The notes below the pieces were generated by a model. The model ran no database searches, was not told the DNA's origin, and saw only the letters and a program-made list of their open reading frames with translations. Of a stretch of 64,000 nucleotides of DNA, positions 34,420 through 45,988 are shown piece by piece. Position 1 is the stretch's first letter. Each line of letters opens with the position of its first letter. This DNA is from Medicago truncatula (Eukaryota; Streptophyta; Magnoliopsida; Fabales; Fabaceae). The DNA is taken from the NCBI RefSeq assembly GCF_003473485.1, contig NC_053046.1, positions 24,815,332-24,879,331 on the forward strand, written 5' to 3'. The position numbers and the translations under genes were made by a program.

Positions 34420-34640
34420 AAATTAAGAAGTAATCTATGAAGTACTAGTAACTATGAAGTATTGTTATGTTTAGTCTTTAATGTTGTAATGTTCCGTTAT
34501 CTTTAAATTAAGAAGTAATCTAGGAAGTACTAGTAACTATGAAGTACTATTATATTTTTCTTTTCAATTAGGAAGTAATCTAAGAAGTGGTAGTAACCAT
34601 GAAGTACTCTTATGAAGTACTAGTAACTTATGTAATTTTT
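34420..34640. repeat. Imperfect tandem repeat with gaagtact words
   Basis: The unit aagaagtaatctangaagtactagtaactatgaagtact-like occurs about three times (near 34423, 34506 and 34567), with partial units between. It is non-coding spacer between the two Harbinger genes. Nearby, atgttgttatgatttctgca (34822 and 34896) and tagtttgctg-containing words (35045 and 35108) are also repeated. Confidence 0.7.
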
Positions 34641-35387
34641 TTATCCCTTAATGAAGACTTATGTTGTGTGATAATTATGCTCGTATTTTTGGTTCACTTA
34701 TGTTGTTTTTTTTGCTTCAGTTTTAACTGGTATTTTGGCTCTGATTTGCTGGTTTCCTTGTTCAGTTTTTACCACCCTTTTAGATTGTGTGAAAGGATTG
34801 TCCAGATCATAGTTATTTGCAATGTTGTTATGATTTCTGCACTATATTTGTCACTATATTCGGCACTATATTTGTTTTAGATTGCAGTTATTTGCAATGT
34901 TGTTATGATTTCTGCACTATATTATGCACTTGCTAGTAATGTTTAATTTTTAAAAGACCATTCACTTGCTGTTAATTGGACTGCCTCTTCCTTCTGGTGT
35001 TTCGGTCTGCAGACATAAGAAACATAACATGTGGGTTGCACTTGGTAGTTTGCTGCAAAATGCACAGATATACACAATAAAGAAAACTAACATATGGGTT
35101 GCACTAGGTAGTTTGCTGTAAAATGCAATACATAAGAGTTACTTTGCTAGAAACTTATTTACATTGCTAGTACCTTCTACAAAGCTCCTGCACTATATTT
35201 TTCTATAATTCAAATGCCATGATTTCTGATTGTTCTGATCATTGTTATGTTTTTTATGATTTCTTATGTTTCAAAGCATGTTTTAGATTGTGTGACATTC
35301 AAGATAGCTCCTGATATATTAAATTAATTTTTTTTTTTTGTTTTTTCTTACTAATTGTTTACCTTTGACAGTAGCCAAATCTCATTG

Positions 35388-36647
35388 CAAAATGAACTAT
35401 TGGAATGAAGAATCAAATGAAGACGATGATTTTTTTGAACAAGCTTCTTTAGTGGCTGCACTAATGGGTGAGTATGTTGTGAAACATTTATGTAAAGAGC
35501 CATGTAGAACTAGTGAGCTAACAGGGCATGCATGGGTGAAAGAAGTATTGTAAGGAAATCCCACTCGTTGTTATGAGATGTTTCGAATGGAAAAAAATAT
35601 TTTTCATAAACTTTGCACTAAATTAGTTGATCATGGTTTAAAGCCCACTAATCACATAGGAGTAGAAGAGATGGTTGCAATGTTCTTACTTGTTGTTGGA
35701 CAGGAGTGGGTAATAGAATGATTCAAGAAAGGTTCCAACACTCAGGAGAAACTGTGAGTAGACGTTTTCATGATGTGTTAGTTGCTTGCTTGAGTTTGTC
35801 CATAGAATATATAAAGCCTCAAGATCCTTTGTTCCGTGATAGTCATGCAAAAATTCAAAGTGATCCACGGTATTGGCCATTTTTTAAGAATGTCATAGGA
35901 GCAATCGATGGTACGCATATTCCCTGTGTAGTTAGTGCCAATGATCAAACTAGATTTATTGGATGAAAGGGATATCCGACACAAAATGTAATGGATTTAT
36001 GTGATTGGAACATGTGTTTTACTTTTGTTTTAGCTGGATGGGAAGGTACTGCCCATGATGCTCGTGTTTTTGACCATGCTCCCACAAATGCAAATCTAAA
36101 TTTTCCACATCCTCCTCCAGGTATTAATATTATCCTTTACAACTTATTTATTAGTATTATTTTTTACAATTTATAATTTAATTTATTTTTAGGTATGTAT
36201 TATTTGGTGGATGTCAGTTATCCAACACCGATGGGGTATCTTGAACGTTATCACCTCCCTGATTTTCGGCGTTCTCATGGGTTTGAAAATAACAACGAGG
36301 TATTCAATTATTATCACTCAAGTTTAAGGTGCACAATAGAAAGAACTTTTGGTGTATGGAAGAATAGATTTGCAATTCTACGACGCATGACTAAATTCAC
36401 AATTAAGACACAAGTTGAAGTCGTTGTTGCAACAATGGCTATACATAACTTTATTAGAAGGAATGCTGATATGGACGTCGATTTCAATCGGTATGAGGAT
36501 GAAGACATAACCCTTGATCATGATGATTATCGTAGACCAGTTAATTTTGATTTATCTCAAAAGTTAAATATAGCTTCCTCATCTGAGATGAATCATGTTC
36601 GAAACTCGGTTCGAGGTCAAATTATAAAGTTCAAGAAAAATCATTAG
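35388..36647 (+). pseudogene. PIF/Harbinger transposase (DDE_Tnp_4 type), broken
   Basis: The N-terminal part reads GNPTRCYEMFRMEKNIFHKL after a stop at 35551, then after a frameshift near 35700 RFQHSGETVSRRFHDVL. The catalytic core has NVIGAIDGTHIPC (first Asp), a TGA where Trp is expected (GxKGYPTQNVM, 35964), GTAHDARVF (second Asp) and, past an intron at about 36121-36192, DVSYPTPMGYLERYHLPDF and RCTIERTFGVWKNRF (Glu). All three catalytic residues remain, but at least two nonsense codons and one frameshift disable the gene. It pairs with the MYB-like ORF1 upstream. The 3-bp duplication and TIRs could not be located. Confidence 0.88.
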
Positions 36648-36657
36648 TATTGTAGTA

Positions 36658-36870
36658 ATGTTTAATTTTAAAAGACCATCCATCAGAGATGAGATAGCAG
36701 GATGCAGTGAGAAGGCATATGACTATCTTGCAAAGAAATACCCTCTTTGCAACTCATCAACCAAACACTTAGTTATGCTAGGGAGTTGGAGAGGATTGTC
36801 TCAAAAGAAATGGATGCAATGGATTTTGTGTTTTCCAACATTGCTAATATTGTCTAATGAAATTGTTTAG
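36658..36870 (+). pseudogene. Trailing coding remnant of the Harbinger element
   Basis: A frame gives FKRPSIRDEIAGCSEKAYDY, LAKKYPLCNSSTKHLVML and then, after a one-base frame change near 36780, RELERIVSKEMDAMDFVFSN. I do not recognise the family. Its place directly behind the transposase suggests decayed element sequence. Confidence 0.35.
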
Positions 36871-37196
36871 TTCTGATTCAATGTGGAACTGTAAAATGAT
36901 TTTATCTCTTTATTTTGTTCATCTGGGTGTTGTATTTTTCTTTAGTGTACCCTTTTCTTTCTTCTTTACAGTGCTCAAATTCATTATATGCTTGTGTTGA
37001 CTACTATATCGTAAGAATTGGACAATTGATGAATTTCAAATCCATTGGAAGGTTCATATTAAAAAAAATTATATATATTCCCTACATGCATTTTTATTTG
37101 AATATTGTGTGATTAACAATTATATTAATTTAGTAATTTTATTGTTAGTTAATCAAAAATAAATGAAGGATGAAAAAATCAAATAAATGTAAAATT

Positions 37197-37198
<2 letters not shown>
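36871..37198. other. AT-rich spacer
   Basis: No gene or repeat recognised. It should contain the right end of the Harbinger element, which I could not define. Confidence 0.3.

Positions 37199-37255
<57 letters not shown>
37199..37255. repeat. (TA)n microsatellite with (CA)n tail
   Basis: About 28 TA units followed by acacacac-like text to 37284. Confidence 0.96.
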
Positions 37256-37258
<3 letters not shown>

Positions 37259-38529
37259 ACATACACATACATACACACACACACTCACATTTTAAAGTCC
37301 ATTTTGATCTTTTACACATCTAAAAGCAATTCTGACTCAAAACATGCAAACAACATTTTTCATACTAATCACTTTTGTTTTGAAGGTATCCAAACATAAA
37401 TCACTTTACATTCAACTCACTTTTAACCAAAATCAATTCTACCAAGATCAATTTTTTCCACCGCACAACCAAATACACACTAAAACCAGTATCATTTGAT
37501 GAAAAACATAGAAGCTATTTTCAAACTCCATCAATATCATTAATATTTCAGGGAAAAAAATAAACAATCATAACTAAGGTCAAGGAAAACAAAAGAAATA
37601 AATTGTTTTTTATTTAGGCATTTTATCAAACACATCAAATGCAATGTTATCAAAATTGAATTAATAGATAGAAGATGAGTGTTTGAGCTTACCCTTGAGT
37701 ACCAAACACTGCAACTATTTGGCTATTTGCTTGTGTTCCTTTTCCTGCGTGTTTAAGAATGAAAGAGTGACAAATGAGCCAACCTATATATAGAAGTTTG
37801 TATGAACAGAGAGTAACAACATAGTTAATGAAACTATGAGGTTGGTGACTGATTTCTACAAGTTGTAAAGAATTATGATAAATGGAATTGATTAGAGGTT
37901 AATGAAGTTGTGAGGTAGGTGATTTGTTTGGTCTTTGGATCATATTTGCATTCAAATTTTGAAAGGAGTTATGAATTCTGATTAGATGGAAAGTTATGAG
38001 GGATGTGAAAAGCAGCACAAATCAAGGGCAAAAAAAGAGATTTTGATGGAAGGCAAACCTGGAGTTGAAGAAATCGATTTTCAAAAGCTATGAATAGAAG
38101 CTTCACCTAGAATTGAGTTTGAGGAGGGAAACGTACGGTGGCTTCATCCAGTTGAGAGAGAACCAAACACTCGAGAATCACGTTGGGATGGTTGGAAGCG
38201 CTTTTTCCACTTTTCACTGTGTAACCAAACACTCACTAACTCTAGAGGCACATTCTCAATATGAATCTGTTCTTAGATAGGTGTGTTGGTGTTGATATGA
38301 GTTCATAGATTTTTAATTAATTATATTAAATTAAATTTGAAGTCATACAAATCGCAACAACCAGTAAAAAAATATTAATTTTTGTTGGTTAAATAAAAAT
38401 ATTGATTTATGAACGAACGAATAGTGCATCGAATGGCTGGTCCGTTACAATTTATATCCCCTTTTTGTTTTTTTGAAGAAATTTATATCCCCTTTTTGTT
38501 GAGTAAATATTGATTTTTTTTTTTTTTGG
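37256..38529. other. Non-coding DNA with transposon-like words
   Basis: The word ccaaatacacac (about 37468) and its variant ccaaacactcac (about 38225), each preceded by a cttttccac- or ttttttccacc-like block, are arranged in the same orientation about 760 bases apart, which hints at a duplicated transposon end. A tatata word at 37784 may be a promoter of some repeat. No gene is supported. Confidence 0.3.
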
Positions 38530-38815
38530 ATTTTTTTATGAATGTTGTTGAATTTGACATGAATATGAAGAAGTGGTGGAAGGAAGAAGATGAAGGAAGA
38601 AAGAAAAAATTAGGTGTTGGCGGTACACTGTAAATATAATGGACCTGCAATCGAATGGTTGAAATCATATCAAAAATATTAAACATTAAAAAAACTAACG
38701 GAGGGGACCAAAATAGTAAACTGCAGAAGATTTATGGGATCAAAGTGAGACATTTTATAGTTAAGGGACTAAAATGAAAATAAAAAATAAGTTAAGGGAC
38801 CAAATGATGTATTAA
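38530..38815. mobile_element. Truncated relative of the 1.5-kb MULE-type element
   Basis: The words gttggcggt, aaaaactaacgga, gggaccaaaatagtaaac and taagttaagggaccaaatgatgtattaa follow the same order as in 45590-45979, the right third of the element at 44464-45979. The left end is missing, so this is a 5'-truncated copy. Confidence 0.65.
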
Positions 38816-39978
38816 TTTAAATATATTTAATGTTAGAAATTTATATGTAAATATTGCCCCCATTATTTAAAATTTTTGGCTCCGCTTCGGGCACACCATT
38901 TTACTTTTAAACTTCTATAGTATCATATGCATATAATAAAGCCAATTTCAAAATATTAATAACTACAGTCTCAAGATATTTTAAGTTAGTTAATGTAAAA
39001 GGTTTAAGTTCAATTTTTTGCATACTAAATATCATGGTAAACTTAACCTTGAAATATTCACCAAAAAAAATATAAAAAAATCTAACCTTGAAACGAGACA
39101 ATTTCCCATCAACAATTTGGTGGACTCACTCTATTCACACTCAATTCAAATTGAAGGGATCACTACAAAGGATTTTTCACATTTTGATTGAAAAAATAAA
39201 AAGTTTACCTGACATACGACATATCATATGCATGCTTAAAATGGCACAACAAGAAGGTCCTACCATAATTACCATATTATCCTTTCCTTTCCCTTTCATG
39301 TCTTGTAAACAGATAAGCATGGTCCCAAGAGCTATTAAAGAGAAAGCACTACTTATTTACACGAATGGGGCAATGTGATACTAGCATCCACTTACTCAAG
39401 TTGTGTACTTGACATTAATGTAAGTGATCTAAATCTAATGTAAGAATTGCAAAAAGACCATGAGTGCATACCAAAATTATAAATGCACATTCCACTCCTT
39501 CAAAATTATAAATGCCGATCAATTTTGTCCTTTAAATTTGTAACCAATTTAGTCCTTTAATTTAACAATGTCAATCAATCTAGTCTCCTTCAAAATTTTC
39601 AAATTATCATTTTAAAGAATAAAGAATTTTAGTTTTTTGTAGTATTATGTTTGTTGGAGTAGATGTTTATTTTGATTGAGGGACTAAATTGATCGATGTT
39701 CTTCAATTTAAGGAACTATTTTTTTTCAATTTCAAAAACTTAATTAAATGTTGATTTACTCATTGAATAGCACAAATAATAAACCAAAAAAAAAGGAAGT
39801 AAAGCGTGTTCAAATTATTGCCTTGTTCTTATTCACATTTTGCTTTTATTTTTTGGCTAATATAATTCACAATTATGGTAGAATCGAGCATTTACATGCT
39901 GAATAGGAATAACAAAATTCAGTGTAACCAAGATATAAATTGAATATGAGAAAAGACAACTAAAAAAGAAAACATGAA
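38816..39978. other. Intergenic DNA downstream of the NDT carrier gene
   Basis: The word tttttggctccgcttc near 38873 matches the terminus of the hAT type seen at 2266. At 39520-39720 there are agtcctttaat- and ggactaaattgatcg-like words common to short transposons. The left part of the carrier gene's 3' UTR lies at the right edge. Confidence 0.35.
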
Positions 39979-42900
39979 TCAATGTCTTGTTAGCTGGTCT
40001 TTGTTTCCGAGAGGAATCTTGTTAGATTGAGAGGGTGGTGATTCCCCCCTATCATCACCATTTTTCATATCAATGTCACTGGCTTCTGGTTTGGGTTTGT
40101 TAGGCTCATTTTGTGGTATAGTTCGCGTCAAAAACCTGTGTATCATCTCATAACTGGTGAATGTAATAACAGCTGAAGGGGTTGTTCTTAATAGATTAGT
40201 AGCACAACCGCGATAAAATCCCCTAATGCCTTCCTTTTGAAACACCTTTTTAGTGCAGTCAATAACCCCGGCATATTGAACTCCACTACTATTTTTCGCT
40301 TGGCCTTGCTCTTGCAGCCGGGAACGTATTACCTCGTGTGGATAAGTCATTACAGAGGCAGTTACTTTTGAAATTGATGATGCGATTGCAACACTCCCAG
40401 GATTTAGCTTGTCGACAGTTGTGTTATCTGAAACATTTAAAATCCTCATTGAATGAGTTATGTACTTATTTCAAGGATTGCTGAATATATAAATAATATA
40501 GTGTTAGCATTTTGTACCTTTTTTGGCCATGTATAACTTTATCTTTTCATATGCTGGGAATTGAATTGCTACATGACTTACGCCAGCTAATGAAGGCAAA
40601 ATACCACTGCATAAAAGGAATATAATACGATCACAATTCAAAACTAAACACACAAGAAACAAACTCAACTTATATCACTATAAGTTTTATTTCTGTAGCT
40701 GTCCAGAAAAAAAAATCTGGTTTCTGTATTGAACTTGGTGATGAAGTTATGTACACATTGGCTGCGCCGTGTATATTAATACAGAATACATTTTCTCCAG
40801 TCTAAAGAGGTTTCATTATTATTTTATTCTGTCTCTGTCCAAATTTGGAATCAACCATTGTTATTTATATCGCTGACATCACTTTGTGAAAAAAGGCCTG
40901 GGTTATCTTATTGTTGCTGAAATGATTGGGTGAAGGAAACTGCATCTATTCTATAATATTTCTTTTTTCATAACGTAAGATTAACAAGTTATCTGCTGTC
41001 CACTATTCATTGGGAAAGAAATAATTGCAAATAAAATATTCGATCAAACGATTAACCATAAATTAGGGAACTAGAAAACATACCTATACAGTCCTCGTAG
41101 GCCTTCCTCATGAGTAATCCTTGTCAAAGCGGAGAGAACACTCTTGTAAGGAACTACATTAGGCCTCATACCTTGTGTCTGATAGGTTTCAGAGAGAGAA
41201 AATGAATTAATATCCAACATAGCAAGGGCATATATAGGCATCACTGAATAAGTGAAATAAAGAACTCATTTTTTGATAATAAATCGTGGTTAAAACAGAA
41301 AGAGGTACAACAACCAAATACAAGTTAAAACATAATACAGCAGAAACTATTCAATTTAACTGATTAGTTTGGCTCGCAAATGCACCAATAAATATATGGA
41401 AGATTGAGAGACATCATCGACAGTAAAAAGGACAAAGAAAAATAACAATAGAAAAGAACGTAAATTCCTATTTTTACACATATTTTACCAAGATTAAGCG
41501 CATGAGAAGCACTGACTTACTTGAAGTCTTGTCTTAACAACCCACAATGGGTTTGTAGATATTGCTGTTGCAGCCCCAGCTCCAGCAGCAGCTATAATAT
41601 TTCCAATAGTTGTGAGTTCGTTGCAACCCTCTGCGACAGTATTACCAACAAATATCGTCATAAAAAGTGGTAAATCCAGCAAATATACTCAGGATCTGAA
41701 GTTAGTAAAAAACAACACTTAGGATCTGAGGTTAGTAAAAAAAAAAATCAGGATTTGAGGAAACCAAAATTGGAAATAAGTTTGACAAATCTGGTATCAT
41801 ACTCCCAAACTCTCCACTTCACATTTACAGAAGAAACAATGCAAGTAAAAAGAAATCATCATTAAGATAATATTTACCATGTGTCCGAAGCAAGCCCTTT
41901 ATTTGCTCATAACATGTGAAGTAAACCTACATTTGAAATGAATTTATTGTCATTTGAAAATATATGAAATATGAAGAGAAGCTATTACAATTATATGATT
42001 AAACAATAAATGAGATTATTCATCTTCTAATATAAGAGATATGATTAATCAATCAATGCAAGACAACTGGAAGATTAACATTCAGAAGATTCTTCACACA
42101 AATGCAAATGTATTTGTTGTGTTACACATCTAGGGCTATGCAAGAAGGAAAAAGATGAAGTCATCTTATACGATTATTTTTTGTCATGAGTTGTCAATTT
42201 AGACCTTGAAATCAACTTGGTAAAATGGTGCTATAAAACTAAAGTACCCAAGAGCCGTAATTTGAAGGTAATTACATTCAACAATAATTAAAACTAAGCA
42301 GTCAGAGACAGAATATTTCACTACATTCCATTATGAAATTAAGCAAACAAAGATATTGTAAACATTATGTCTGCAAGTTGGTTGGTGAAGACTATCATAG
42401 AGAGTGGATAGAGGATTTTATGAAAAATAAGATTTGATGTGGACATTATTCAGATCATGAAGTTATCAATTATGTCTTGTCTTTGTTTGTTAATATTCGT
42501 GTATATGGTATCGCAAGTGGGAATACATGCAGAATGCTGAAACAAGACATAACGGAATCAGAATAGAAATTCATCCAAACTCCTATTTCACAGAACATAG
42601 CATCTTTTACTGCAATGGACGCCAATCACAATACAAAATGTAGTTAGAAAAGGAACAGTAAAAGAAACTCACTGCCCAGTTTGGAAGCAATGCTAGTATT
42701 GTTGGTGAAAGGCCACGGTACAATCCCCTGAAGCCTTCAGTCCTAACTATATTCTGCAAGCTCGTGACAATGACACTACCTAGGAGAATAGCAAAGGTTA
42801 GGCTCAAGAAACAATCACTCAACAAATGCACCTCGTAATTTATTCATACTAAAATAGTTCTGCTATAGTAGTGTTGCATATATCAGTGATACTTAGAATC

Positions 42901-43901
42901 AGTGTTGTCAAATAGCGGATATAGCGGCCCTATAGCGCTATAGTGTAGCAGAAGTTTGACAAACCACTATTGTTCAGCGATACATGATTTAGTACAAGGT
43001 GTTGTCAAATAGTAGCAAGTGCAGTGTTGTCTATGGTGGACGGCAGTCCATAACTGAGAGCCAAAATTCCGCCATACCAGCTGCTATGTGGCGCCGTCAT
43101 ACTGTATTATGGCTAAAATCCCGCCATATTGGCCGAAATTGGGCATCATGGAAAGCCAAAAAACCGCCACTGCTATCCGCCATGGCCGATATTTGACAAC
43201 ACTGAGCTATTGCAGCACTAAAGCACGATTTGAACAAACTGCTATGCTATGTTCCGCTATCCGCAATTGACAACATTGCTTTGAATTGAACTATTATAAC
43301 TCCTAATCAAGTTTCATCAATACAATATACATAAATCCAACATCAATCTCAGCATTGTCCATGACCCATTTACTATGAAGTATGGACACAGACACAAACA
43401 CCGGACATGACACGGAACACCGATAAAATTGTGATAAATGACACAATTCAATGTAATTGCATGTGTAGTTTCGGACTGTCGAGTCGAACACCGACATGTG
43501 TCGAACGTCTTCGATCAGAAGTGTCAGTGCTATAGAGCCAATTAAGCAATTAACAAGAAGTGTACCTTTCTGCACAGGTGGAAGGCCATGAACTTGTAGC
43601 CTTGTCTTGATCACATCCAATGGACACACAAACGTGGCAGCTATTGCCCCTATAATAACATCACAATGTCAAACCAACCATTCTAGAAATCACATGAAAA
43701 ACATCACAAAATTGAACAAACACAAAACCAGAAGAAAAAAAGTAAAATTTTGAGAGAAACCCATTAAAGAAAAACACAAAAAACGAAAAGGGTCGAAGCC
43801 AAAAAGAACAAAAAATTACCAGCAGCAGCACCAGCACCAGCGTTGGAGATTAAACCTCTGATATTATGACTAGTACCAGAATTTTGGCAATTGTTACTCA
43901 T
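39979..43901 (-). CDS. Mitochondrial-carrier-family NAD+ transporter (NDT type), eight exons
   Basis: Minus-strand exons 43820-43901, 43566-43649, 42673-42779, 41878-41926, 41521-41630, 41084-41178, 40518-40606 and 39979-40427 join at GT/AG sites into 354 residues without a break. The three carrier repeats are present, each with the signature proline: PLDVIKTR at 37, NPLWVVKTR at 134 and YPHEVIRSR at 234. RGLYRG, RGLYSG and RGFYRG words close the repeats. Family-typical text includes [38 protein letters not shown] and [18 protein letters not shown], close to the Arabidopsis NAD+ carriers NDT1 and NDT2. It should exchange NAD+ for nucleotides such as ADP or AMP across an organelle membrane; which organelle is not shown. 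The charged C-terminal tail of about 50 residues resembles the longer NDT2 form. Intron 2 carries two short transposons. Confidence 0.92.
42900..43278. mobile_element. hAT-type MITE in intron 2 of the carrier gene
   Basis: The ends are cagtgttgtcaaatagcgg and the reverse complement of ccgcaattgacaacattg. The flanks are cttagaat (42892-42899) and ctttgaat (43279-43286), an 8-bp duplication with one mismatch, as for hAT insertion. The inside repeats the words tgccatag and ccgctat and contains further copies of the end word (gttgtcaaatag near 43003, atttgacaacact near 43192), so one MITE may have landed in another. It is far from the splice sites. Confidence 0.8.
43373..43535. mobile_element. 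Short inverted-repeat element in intron 2 (about 163 bp)
   Basis: The left end has ctatgaagtatggacac and the right end gtgtcagtgctatag, which are imperfect reverse complements. The inside repeats gacac and cgaacaccgac words. Elements of this look are frequent in legume introns, but no clear target duplication was found. Confidence 0.5.
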
Positions 43902-44463
43902 ATTAGAATCTAAAATCACCCTTTTAATTGCAATTTAACAAAGTTAATTAACGAATTAAAGCAACTTAAATGGTGGAAGAAGCAAATTCACATGGTAGAT
44001 CTTAACAAATTTATCTCATTATATAACATTACATATGGTGAAGAAGAAGAAGAAGAAGAAGAAGAAAAAAGGGGGTGTAGAAAAAAGAGAAAAATGAAAA
44101 GGGGTGTTGAATTGAATTTTTGAAGGTTGAATTGAATTGAATTGATCTAGGAAGGTGAGTTAAACGTAACGTGTAATTTGGGAATTAAGTGCGAAATGAA
44201 AGAGCGTGGGAATTTGTTCGGTTTTTTCTCTCTGGTTGAGTCGAATTTGTACGATGCAGATGTCACTGTCACTCACTGTAAATTCATGAACCAGCTTTCA
44301 ATTGCCGACTCACAAAATGAATCAAACTTCATCTTACTTTTTAAATTTATTATTTTAGTCCTTATCAAAAATTTATACTTTTCATTTTTTATCTTACTCT
44401 TAAAGTTTTTTTTTTTTTTTTACGCAAATCTTATTCTTTAAGTTAATTTTGTTTATTTATTTA
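43902..44463 (-). promoter_or_regulatory. 5' UTR and promoter region of the carrier gene
   Basis: It contains a (GAA)n run at 44041-44065 (CTT-rich on the sense strand), which would lie in the 5' UTR about 140 bases before the start codon. No TATA box stands out. The promoter is bounded by the 9-bp duplication of the MULE-type element at 44455. Confidence 0.45.
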
Positions 44464-45979
44464 GGTTTAATACATCCTCCGGTCCCTTAACTTATTTTGT
44501 TTGTTCAGTTTGATCTCTTAACTAAGAAACGTCTTAAATTAGTCTCATATGTATTCTTCTGTTACTTATTGCGGTCCTCTCAATTAGTATTTTAATATCT
44601 ATAATATTTTTGATTTGATTTCAACTGTTTGATTGCAAGTCCGTCGCATACAGCACCGAACCTTCAACATCTAATCTTTTTTTTTTTTTTTTTTCATCTT
44701 CTTAATCTCCATCAACATTCATAAAAAAATAAAAGACCATGAAAAAAAATCCTTAAATAATCAACTTTTAAACCCAAAAGAAGAAAATCAATTTATCACC
44801 CACCTCCATCCCTTCATCTCTCTCACATCAGCAACACCATTTTTTTTTAACAATTTCCATATTTTCTAACAACAATCTTTTTCATCTTCTAATAATCTTC
44901 TCCAAATGCAAAACCATCAAAGTTACAATCTCTATTAGTATCCTTGTGTGGTTTCCTCTTCTTGTTCCTTTCATAAATAACTTTCAAAATTTTCAATTCT
45001 CTGTAAAATTTCATCGTATACCCATAAACATAAAAATGAAGGGAAAATAAAACCTTGTGTGGATTTTCGAATTCTGATAAAAGAACCGTCTTCTTCATTT
45101 TCGAATTATGGGAAATTGTGAGAATTGAGAATTTTGAATTCTGAAAAATGAAATTGTTGTTGGAATTTTGAGAATTTAAATGGAGGGTTTTGTTGAAGTA
45201 GAGACAAGATTTAAGGTTGTGGTAATAGAGAGAGGTGGTGGTGGTGTTGACGATGGAAGCGTCCTTGAGGAAGGAATTGAGAATGGGTATTGAATAATAT
45301 GTGTTATGGATTTGAGTTCAAAATTGAGATTGAATTTTTTGGGAAGTGAATAGAGTGATTAGGCTTTGGGTTTTTGTGTTAAGAGAGTGAAGGACATGAT
45401 GGTATGGTGATTCAGGAAGAAGAATTTTTCCAGAAGAAAAAAAAGGAGAAGAAAAGATGATGACTTACATTGTTGTTTTTAATCTTTCTTTTCTTAAATT
45501 TGAGAAGATGATGAAGAATTTAATTTTATTGTTTTGAAGATGATAAACAAATTTTATATTTTTTTTATTTCTAGGTTTTAATGGTTGAAGATTGATGAAG
45601 GTATATGTAGATGTTGTTGAAGATGATGAAGAAATGAAAGGAAGAAGATGAAGAAATGGGAAGAAATTGATTGTTGGCGGTTCACTATACGATATAATAG
45701 ACATGTATGATCTACTGTTCTCATTTATAGACAAAAGATCAAAGGGTTAAAATTAAAAATCTATTAAGATCTATAGTGGACCACCTATCATGTTGGTTCA
45801 CCTTAGATATATAGGGTTAAAAACTAACGGAGATGACCAAAATAGTAAACGGCAGAAGAGTTATGGGACCAAAATAGTAAACGGCAGAAGAGTTATGGGA
45901 CCAAATTGAGACACTTAATAGTTAAGGGATCAAATTGAGAAAATAAAATAAGTTAAGGGGCCGGGAGATGTATTAAGTC
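44464..45979. mobile_element. MULE-type element, 1.5 kb, exact 9-bp duplication
   Basis: The left end reads ggtttaatacatcctccggt; the right end, reverse complemented, reads gacttaatacatctcccggc, and the arms go on with cccttaacttattttgttt / ccccttaacttattttatttt. The flanks are atttattta at 44455-44463 and at 45980-45988, an exact 9-bp duplication. The core includes microsatellite-like gaagatgatgaag text but no transposase. It sits about 560 bases upstream of the NDT carrier start codon, so it borders that promoter. A truncated relative lies at 38530-38815, on the other side of the gene. Confidence 0.85.
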
Positions 45980-45988
45980 ATTTATTTA

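Noticed and set aside
45465-45734. Minus-strand frame with serine/threonine-rich text
   Set aside because: It lies wholly inside the MULE-type element in low-complexity gaagatgatg text and has no domain.
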